Origin: an uncultured Roseiflexaceae bacterium
Lineage (GTDB): Bacteria > Chloroflexota > Chloroflexia > Chloroflexales > Roseiflexaceae
DNA length: 9,353 nucleotides
Assembly (NCBI GenBank): GCA_903868295.1
Contig: CAIPUQ010000153.1
Span: 1 to 9,353 of the forward strand
Direction of reading: 5' to 3'
Positions 5,364-9,353 of this stretch are shown piece after piece. Under the pieces are notes generated by a model. That model did no database searches, had not been told where the DNA came from, and was given only the letters and a program-made list of their open reading frames with translations. A program made the translations under genes and the position numbers. Numbering within the stretch: the stretch's first letter is position 1; each line of letters begins with the position of its first letter.

Positions 5364-6140
5364 CTATTTCTTCACGATCAGTGGGAACAACCCGCCCTTG
5401 AATGGCTGGTCTGCCACCAAACCCTTGCCATCGGTGATGACGTGTGGCTTGCCATTGAAGCGCGTCCCATCCGGGAAGAAAATCAGCGCAAGCACGCGCC
5501 GTGGCTGGCTCGATTTGTTGGAGTGGGCGTAGTGGAAGGTCAATCCGTTGTGGAAGGTCATTTGCCCCTTCTTGAGGGGTACTTTGACCGCGGTGTTGCG
5601 GTTGATGTCTTTGTTTTCTTCGAATGCAAAAATATCCTGCGGATTGACCAGGTCGATACCCGTCAGTTTGCCTTTGTTTTGTGTACCTGGGACAAACATC
5701 ATGCAGCCGTTTTCTTCGTCAACGTCGTGCATGGGAATCCACGCAGACAATGCGCCGGGTTCGTGCATTGGCCAATACGGGAAGTCTTGGTGCCAAGGGG
5801 TTGGCTTGGAGTCACCCGGCATCTTCCAGAGTGCATGGTCGTGAAAAAGGCGGATCCCCGAAGCACCACTCAACTGCATGGCTGCCCGGGCTATTTTCTC
5901 GTTGAGCGAAAACTTGGCCATCACACCATGGTCACGCCACGTGTTGACGCGCTGGTTGAGCACCTTGTAATAGTTGCCACCGGCTTTGTCGGTCTGCAGG
6001 GCGACCTCTGCCGTCGAATCGAGCATGACCTCGTCGATTGCGCCCGACAACTCGTCCAACTCTGCTGGCGTCAGCAGATTATCGATCTGCACAAATCCAT
6101 TGGTCTGGTAGAAATCAATTTTGCTCTGCGGTAGTTGCAT
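5364..6140 (-). CDS. Phytanoyl-CoA dioxygenase (PhyH) family oxygenase
   Basis: The 258-residue protein belongs to the PhyH family of non-haem Fe(II)/2-oxoglutarate dioxygenases, which hydroxylate small molecules or CoA esters while decarboxylating 2-oxoglutarate. The N-terminus YQTNGFVQIDNLLTPAELDEL is typical. The iron triad is His117 and Asp119 in PTPWHQDFPYWP and most likely His203 in GLTFHYAHSN. Arg214 or Arg215 (QPRRVLAL) should hold the 2-oxoglutarate carboxylate. GALSAWIPMHDVDEENGCMMFVPGT is the usual core strand pair. The start at 6140 is supported by AGGAGGT six bases upstream; the frame extends 18 codons further but without such support. It is cytoplasmic, with no signal peptide. 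The substrate cannot be inferred: neighbours give no pathway. Its stop codon lies one base from the heptamer array. Confidence 0.88.
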   Translation of the reverse strand: MQLPQSKIDFYQTNGFVQIDNLLTPAELDELSGAIDEVMLDSTAEVALQTDKAGGNYYKVLNQRVNTWRDHGVMAKFSLNEKIARAAMQLSGASGIRLFHDHALWKMPGDSKPTPWHQDFPYWPMHEPGALSAWIPMHDVDEENGCMMFVPGTQNKGKLTGIDLVNPQDIFAFEENKDINRNTAVKVPLKKGQMTFHNGLTFHYAHSNKSSQPRRVLALIFFPDGTRFNGKPHVITDGKGLVADQPFKGGLFPLIVKK

Positions 6141-6146
6141 CGTCGC

Positions 6147-6153
6147 ACCTCCT
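6147..6153 (-). promoter_or_regulatory. Strong ribosome binding site deciding the dioxygenase start
   Basis: On the minus strand this reads AGGAGGT, six bases before the ATG at 6140. It decides against the upstream in-frame ATG at 6194. Confidence 0.85.
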
Positions 6154-6179
6154 CGTGTGTCGCCAACGTCGGCGCCCCT

Positions 6180-6188
6180 ACTGTACCA
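6180..6188 (-). promoter_or_regulatory. Possible extended -10 promoter of the dioxygenase gene
   Basis: Read on the minus strand, TGGTACAGT matches an extended -10 (TGn then TACAGT). No good -35 is seen at the right distance. Transcription would begin near 6173, about 33 bases before the ATG. Confidence 0.35.
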
Positions 6189-6322
6189 CAACAATGCAGT
6201 ATGCGTGCGTCATGATGCGCTTCCCGCTCTAATTCCCGCACTCCTCATCACCGCGACAGGATAGGGAAGAAGCACGGTCACGCAGCGACGCATGAGCTCC
6301 TGAGGATGATAGGAAACATCAG

Positions 6323-6342
6323 GGGCGAGGTACACCTCGCCC
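6323..6342. repeat. 20-bp near-perfect palindrome next to a tandem repeat
   Basis: GGGCGAGGT (6323-6331) and ACCTCGCCC (6334-6342) are perfect inverted repeats around a two-base centre. The right arm is also part of the first unit of the 20-bp tandem repeat that follows. No T-tract is adjacent, so it is not a clear terminator for gnd; it resembles dispersed extragenic palindromes. Confidence 0.75.
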
Positions 6343-6410
6343 GTCAAACGTACACATCGCCCGTCAAACGCACACCTCGCCCGTCGAAAACACACCTCAC
6401 CCGCCCCGCT
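6331..6410. repeat. 20-bp tandem repeat, four copies decaying rightward
   Basis: Four 20-bp units start at 6331, 6351, 6371 and 6391. All share the core acaCcTCgCCCG with small changes: the first two differ by two bases at most, the third by a few, and the fourth is the most diverged. They lie downstream of gnd and upstream of the dioxygenase promoter, with no gene in the interval 6195-6423. Confidence 0.8.
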
Positions 6411-6423
6411 CACCGGACCTGCG

Positions 6424-7326
6424 TTATTCGGCTTTTTTGATGGCGTGCCCACCAAAGCCCTTGCGCAGTGCTGCGAGGACCTTGGCCGCGTAGGAGTGTG
6501 GTCGGCGTGAATGGAAGCGTTCGAACAACGACAACGTGATGACCGGCGCAGGCACATCGAGCTCGATGGCAGCCTGAATCGTCCAGCGACCTTCGCCGCT
6601 GTCTTCGACATAGCCCTTTAGCTCGCTCAGTTGTGGGTCTTGCTTGAAGGCTTCTTCTGCCAATTCGAGCAACCACGAACGGACCACGCTGCCGTGGTTC
6701 CAGACTTTCGAGATGGCATGCATGTCGAGATTAAAATCTTTGCGGGCCTGCATAATCTCGAAGCCTTCGGCATAGGCCTGCATCATGCCGTATTCGACGC
6801 CGTTGTGGACCATCTTGACGAAGTGGCCGCTGCCAACCGGGCCAGCGTGCAAATAGCCGTCTTTGGGGGCCAAGTCGATGAAGGCTTGTTCGAGGCGCTT
6901 GACGACGGCCGTGTCACCGCCGACCATCAGACAAAAGCCCAGTTCGAGCCCCCAGATCCCGCCCGATGTCCCTTGATCGATATAGTTGATGCCTTTGGCA
7001 GCAAGGACCGGTGCACGGCGCATGTCATCGTTGAAGTTCGTGTTGCCGCTGTCGATGATGGTGTCACCGGGGCTGAGGAGGGTGGACAAATTGTCGATCA
7101 TAGCCTCGGTGGTCGCACCGCTTGGCAACATGACCCAGATGGCCCGAGGGGTCGGCAATGCATCGACGAGCGATTGCAGGTCGTAGGCGCCCACTGCGCC
7201 GTCTTTCTCGAGTTCACGGATAGGGTCGTGGCTCCGGTTGTTGACGACGACGCGATGTCCATGCCGCAACCAGCGCCGCGCCATGCCCGCACCCATACGG
7301 CCGAGACCGATGATTCCGATGTCCAT
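6424..7326 (-). CDS. gnd: 6-phosphogluconate dehydrogenase, decarboxylating (short form)
   Basis: The 300-residue enzyme should oxidise and decarboxylate 6-phosphogluconate to ribulose 5-phosphate with NAD(P)+, the last oxidative step of the pentose phosphate pathway. The N-terminal Rossmann motif GLGRMG is at residues 7-12, with NNRS at 29-32 after the second strand, where cofactor preference is set. DQGTSGGIWG at 117-126 is the substrate-binding signature. The catalytic block GHFVKMVHNGVEYGMMQAYAE at 167-187 places Lys171, Asn175 and Glu178, and EDSGEGRWT lies at 241-249. The length fits the short bacterial/GndA-like class (about 300) and not the 470-residue E. coli form. The ATG at 7326 has AGGAG six bases upstream and starts directly at the first strand. 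The tRNA-Gly terminator lies just 33 bases before the start codon, so its own promoter must overlap that hairpin or it relies on read-through. Confidence 0.93.
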   Translation of the reverse strand: MDIGIIGLGRMGAGMARRWLRHGHRVVVNNRSHDPIRELEKDGAVGAYDLQSLVDALPTPRAIWVMLPSGATTEAMIDNLSTLLSPGDTIIDSGNTNFNDDMRRAPVLAAKGINYIDQGTSGGIWGLELGFCLMVGGDTAVVKRLEQAFIDLAPKDGYLHAGPVGSGHFVKMVHNGVEYGMMQAYAEGFEIMQARKDFNLDMHAISKVWNHGSVVRSWLLELAEEAFKQDPQLSELKGYVEDSGEGRWTIQAAIELDVPAPVITLSLFERFHSRRPHSYAAKVLAALRKGFGGHAIKKAE

Positions 7327-7358
7327 GTGCGTCTCCTCTATGCTATGCAGTACGAAAG

Positions 7359-7392
7359 AAAAACCGGACATCGATGTGCATCGATGCCCGGT
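7359..7392 (-). terminator. Intrinsic terminator after tRNA-Gly
   Basis: On the minus strand, 7392-7380 pairs with 7375-7363 in a 13-bp stem with one G-U pair and a 4-base loop (7376-7379). TTTTTCTTTC follows immediately (7363 downwards). It starts eight bases past the encoded CCA of the tRNA. Confidence 0.9.
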
Positions 7393-7399
7393 TCAGAAA

Positions 7400-7475
7400 T
7401 GGGGCGGGAGACGAGATTCGAACTCGCGACCTAAACCTTGGCAAGGTTTCGCTCTACCAACTGAGCCACTCCCGC
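7400..7475 (-). tRNA. tRNA-Gly (anticodon GCC)
   Basis: The minus strand folds into a complete cloverleaf. The acceptor arm GCGGGAG (7475-7469) pairs with CTCCCGC (7410-7404), the D stem is GCTC/GAGC, and the anticodon stem is AAACC/GGTTT around the loop TTGCCAA. The T arm is GCGAG-TTCGAAT-CTCGT. Anticodon GCC reads GGC/GGU glycine codons. The body is 73 nt (7403-7475) and CCA is encoded at 7402-7400. The discriminator base is C, whereas bacterial tRNA-Gly usually carries U73, a small oddity. No integrase or att-like duplication is next to it. Confidence 0.96.
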
Positions 7476-7489
7476 AACTCGTTGCTTCA

Positions 7490-7518
7490 ATAGTACCATA
7501 CGAAAATCATGAATGCAA
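7490..7518 (-). promoter_or_regulatory. Promoter of tRNA-Gly
   Basis: On the minus strand, TTGCAT (7518-7513) and TACTAT (7495-7490) are separated by 17 bases. The mature tRNA begins 14 bases after the -10, a spacing suited to a tRNA transcript with a short 5' leader. Both hexamers are only partial matches. Confidence 0.5.
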
Positions 7519-7560
7519 ATAGATGTTGCCGACCCACGACACCCTTTCAAACGAAGCGCC

Positions 7561-7583
7561 CTGCATCCAAACGCTTGATGCAG
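7561..7583. repeat. 7-bp perfect inverted repeat upstream of tRNA-Gly
   Basis: CTGCATC (7561-7567) and GATGCAG (7577-7583) flank a 9-base loop in the gene-free stretch 7519-7736. No T-tract follows on either strand, so its role is open. Confidence 0.4.
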
Positions 7584-7654
7584 TGATGCTCCGGTCTGGG
7601 TGGCTGACGTTCTCCTGCGTTTTGCACTGTATGGGGCACCGCACGGCGGTCGTC

Positions 7655-7697
7655 GTATACTCCCTGCCGATGGAATGCTGAACGACGGGGAGCATAC
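7655..7697. repeat. 10-bp imperfect inverted repeat in the gene-free stretch
   Basis: GTATACTCCC (7655-7664) pairs with GGGAGCATAC (7688-7697) with one mismatch, around a 23-base loop. It lies 39 bases beyond the stop codon of the haem protein gene. No T-tract is present. Nothing else in 7519-7736 looks like a gene. Confidence 0.4.
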
Positions 7698-7736
7698 TAA
7701 CAAGCGATTTTCACCATGCCAATTGTCTCCCCTGTG

Positions 7737-8261
7737 TTACCTGCCTGCGAGTGCGTCGCGCATACCTTGGACCAAGATGGCTTGCTCTTCGGCGGTCATC
7801 GTTGCATCCGCATAATGTGTCAGATAGTAGTATGAAGGCGGCATTTCGCCTTTTTGCATACTTTCGGCGACTTCGTCGATGAGCTCGGCTGCGCTTCCTG
7901 CAGCCCCGCCCGTCTCGCCGCCCGCGGTTTCTTCTTCGGCACGGGCGCGCTGGATCATCCCTTCGCCACCCTCCGCATTATTGGCGATGCTAGCTGCGAT
8001 GTCCGAAAAGTTCAGCTTCTGCCGGCCTTCCATCACATGATCGACATAAATCCACGATACCGGTGCAATATATGCGTACCAGTCCCAGCTGTTCGTGTTG
8101 GCATGGCACGCGTAGCAGGCACGCTGTGCAATTGCAGCTGCCTGTGGATTCGTGAATACAATCGGATCAGCTTCGGGCGGATTTGTACGCTGAACGGGGA
8201 TGAGTTGAATCACCGCAAAGACTGCAATCAGTCCCATGAGAACTCGTTTGATCGTGAACAT
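7737..8261 (-). CDS. Membrane-anchored haem-binding domain protein (mono-haem cytochrome c-like)
   Basis: The 174-residue protein matches the haem-binding (Haem_bd) family. An N-terminal hydrophobic segment at residues 8-23 (LMGLIAVFAVIQLIPV) after a Lys/Arg pair looks like a membrane anchor or uncleaved signal, placing the rest outside the cytoplasmic membrane. The single c-type haem site is CYACH at 49-53. It is followed by the family-typical NSWDWYAYIAPVSW and DHVMEGRQKLNFSD, and by GEMPP at 138-142, whose Met140 is a likely distal ligand. YYYLTHYADATMTAEEQ closes the domain. A low-complexity Glu/Ala/Gly stretch at 107-125 lengthens it relative to compact members. The Shine-Dalgarno is weak (AAAGGGA). 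The redox partner is unknown, and no cytochrome maturation genes are in the window. It is transcribed divergently from the kinase gene. Confidence 0.88.
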   Translation of the reverse strand: MFTIKRVLMGLIAVFAVIQLIPVQRTNPPEADPIVFTNPQAAAIAQRACYACHANTNSWDWYAYIAPVSWIYVDHVMEGRQKLNFSDIAASIANNAEGGEGMIQRARAEEETAGGETGGAAGSAAELIDEVAESMQKGEMPPSYYYLTHYADATMTAEEQAILVQGMRDALAGR

Positions 8262-8290
8262 GTGTGTCCCTTTCTGTCACCGCAATTCTT

Positions 8291-8296
8291 ATCATA
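8291..8296 (-). promoter_or_regulatory. Possible -10 element of the haem protein gene
   Basis: On the minus strand this reads TATGAT, a five-of-six match. TTGATA lies upstream at 8322-8317, but the spacer is 20 bases, longer than usual. The assignment is weak. Confidence 0.3.
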
Positions 8297-8310
8297 CCCG
8301 CATCCCGACG

Positions 8311-8348
8311 CTAGATTATCAATGTATTGTTTAGGTTTCGTCTAGATT
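8311..8348. repeat. CTAGATT direct repeat 31 bp apart between divergent genes
   Basis: CTAGATT occurs at 8311-8317 and 8342-8348, start to start 31 bp, about three helical turns. A small palindrome CAATGTATTG (8320-8329) lies between them. It could be a paired operator in the divergent promoter region; chance is possible for 7-mers. Confidence 0.3.
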
Positions 8349-8388
8349 GAGAGCCAGCGGGCGGGAACGAAACATCGCGGCTGTTTCT

Positions 8389-8411
8389 CATTTTCTGATG
8401 CCGAGAAAATG
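8389..8411. promoter_or_regulatory. Inverted repeat overlapping the kinase promoter (candidate operator)
   Basis: CATTTTCT (8389-8396) and AGAAAATG (8404-8411) form a perfect 8-bp inverted repeat with a 7-base centre. The right arm runs into the extended -10 of the kinase gene, where a bound protein would block polymerase. No regulator gene is linked. Confidence 0.4.
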
Positions 8412-8418
8412 CTAAAAT
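8410..8418 (+). promoter_or_regulatory. Extended -10 promoter of the kinase gene
   Basis: TGCTAAAAT is an extended -10 (TGn plus TAAAAT, five of six matches). No clear -35 is present, as is common for extended -10 promoters. Transcription would start near 8425, giving a leader of about 20 bases. Confidence 0.5.
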
Positions 8419-8445
8419 ACACCATCACGCAGAACGAAATGGTCT

Positions 8446-9353
8446 ATGAGAGAGTATTTAGCGAATAACAGCATAGTGACGGGGGCGCTCTCCGATTATC
8501 GCGTGTTGGCCATGATTGGTCGAGGCGGGATGGGGGCGGTGTACCGTGTCATGCGTATGGCTGACCATACCGTATGGGCGCTCAAAGAACTCTTCCCGAC
8601 CGAAGAGATGCGCCCGGTCGAAGAGTCCGACCAGCGCCGTTTGTTCCTCCAAGAAGCCGAGCTTCTCCGCAGTTTGGCGCATCCCAATTTGCCTGCAGTC
8701 TCCGAAATATTTACCCACAACCAGTGGCCCTGCATTGTGATGGAGTTTGTGCCGGGGCAGACGCTCGATGAGCGGATCCGTACCGTCAACGCACCATTAG
8801 CAGCCGTCCAGGTCAGTAGCGTGTGCATCCAGGTTGCGCGGGTCCTCGAGTATTTGCATACCCGCACCCCGCCGATTATCTATCGCGACATCAAACCATC
8901 AAATGTGATGTTGCGGGCCGACCGCGTCATCAAGCTTATCGATTTTGGTGTCGCACGCACCCACAAAAAAGGCCAGAGCAAAGACACCGTGGCGATGGGT
9001 TCGGCCGGCTATGCCCCACCCGAGCAATACGGCAAGGGGCAAACCGATGCCCGTTCCGACGTCTACGGGCTGGGCTCGACATTGCTCCATTTGCTCACCA
9101 ATATCACGCCGGTGCCGTTGCATCAGCCGATTAGTGGTTCGGTCCGCCGTTTGAATGCAACGGTGACCCCCGAACTCGAAGAAATCATCGTCAAGGCGAT
9201 GGAGCACGACCCCGACAAACGCTTCCAGTCCGCCGGCGAAATGGCCGAAGCCCTGTTGGCCTGCCTCGGCGAACAATACAGCGATCCGACGGTCGGTGTC
9301 ACTCCGCCGCCCATCATCCCTGCCGGGCACACCGAGGGTGTGCAGACCTGCAA
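8446..9353 (+). CDS. Serine/threonine protein kinase (PknB-like), 3' end outside window
   Basis: An uninterrupted frame of 302 codons runs from an ATG at 8446 to the window edge. It encodes a Hanks-type Ser/Thr kinase: glycine loop GRGGMG at residues 25-30, catalytic Lys47 (WALKE), alpha-C Glu70 (LFLQEAELL), catalytic loop YRDIKPSN at 146-153 with Asp148, Lys150 and Asn153, DFG at 166-168, GYAPPEQY at 188-195, and RSDVYGLG at 203-210. The domain ends near residue 272, followed by a Pro-rich stretch (TPPPIIP), after which a membrane segment or sensor domain may follow. Tyr replaces His of the HRD motif, a variant common in related bacterial kinases and not expected to abolish activity. No good Shine-Dalgarno precedes the ATG, so the start is less certain than the domain. 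It should autophosphorylate and regulate unknown targets. Confidence 0.92.
   Translation, partial: MREYLANNSIVTGALSDYRVLAMIGRGGMGAVYRVMRMADHTVWALKELFPTEEMRPVEESDQRRLFLQEAELLRSLAHPNLPAVSEIFTHNQWPCIVMEFVPGQTLDERIRTVNAPLAAVQVSSVCIQVARVLEYLHTRTPPIIYRDIKPSNVMLRADRVIKLIDFGVARTHKKGQSKDTVAMGSAGYAPPEQYGKGQTDARSDVYGLGSTLLHLLTNITPVPLHQPISGSVRRLNATVTPELEEIIVKAMEHDPDKRFQSAGEMAEALLACLGEQYSDPTVGVTPPPIIPAGHTEGVQTC

Noticed and set aside
5442..6134. A 230-codon plus-strand frame opposite the dioxygenase gene
   Set aside because: It is antisense to a gene with intact iron ligands and a strong ribosome binding site; no recognisable domain.
6631..7434. A 267-codon plus-strand frame opposite gnd
   Set aside because: It is antisense to gnd and runs into the tRNA-Gly gene; no domain or start signal.
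7400..7475. tRNA-Gly as an integration site of a genomic island
   Set aside because: No integrase gene and no duplicated tRNA 3' end are visible on either side within the window.
7656..7661. TATACT as a -10 element on the plus strand
   Set aside because: No acceptable -35 lies 16-18 bases upstream and no gene follows on that strand; it is part of the imperfect inverted repeat.
7600..7815. A small plus-strand frame running into the haem protein gene
   Set aside because: It overlaps the 3' end of a well supported minus-strand gene and has no family features or ribosome binding site.

Overview
The window reads as an ordinary bacterial chromosome segment with a few accessory insertions. The gene set suggests Chloroflexota (Chloroflexia-like), held with moderate to low confidence. 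The clues are a NurA-type nuclease, a four-S1-domain protein with its own promoter, a short-form 6-phosphogluconate dehydrogenase, a PknB-like kinase with an IYRDIKPSN catalytic loop, and many lone genes on alternating strands. Coding DNA is GC-rich: two hand-counted 60-nt samples gave 57% and 67%.

Layout. Bases 1-1431 (+) hold the end of a DUF1801-like gene and a complete NurA-domain nuclease gene. Bases 1436-1961 hold an AT-rich cassette: a 118-residue four-helix-bundle (23S rRNA IVS-type) protein gene between two arrays of 7-bp repeats. Bases 1964-3691 (-) hold an alkaline-phosphatase-superfamily metalloenzyme gene followed by nadK, a tight two-gene operon. Bases 3768-5130 (+) hold the S1-domain gene with a near-consensus promoter, a structured leader containing a terminator-like hairpin, and a strong intrinsic terminator. 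Bases 5293-6140 (-) hold a PhyH-family dioxygenase gene whose stop codon lies one base from a ten-unit heptamer array. Bases 6323-6410 hold a palindrome and a 20-bp tandem repeat. Bases 6424-7475 (-) hold gnd and, upstream of it, a tRNA-Gly(GCC) gene with its own promoter and terminator. Bases 7737-8261 (-) hold a membrane-anchored mono-haem protein gene. From 8446 (+) a Ser/Thr protein kinase gene runs off the window end.

The genes do not form one pathway. NAD kinase makes NADP+ and 6-phosphogluconate dehydrogenase uses an NAD(P)+ cofactor, but they are about 3.6 kb apart in separate units. NurA normally works with the HerA translocase, which is not visible here.

The least explained part is the set of heptamer arrays. 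Two frame the four-helix-bundle gene. A third stands alone 3.3 kb away and shares a 13-mer with the first set. The arrays beside nadK and beside the dioxygenase gene each end one or two bases from the stop codon of a minus-strand gene. The best reading is a small cassette that moves or spreads through simple heptameric DNA, with one occupied and one empty or decayed site. No complete new multi-gene system is visible.
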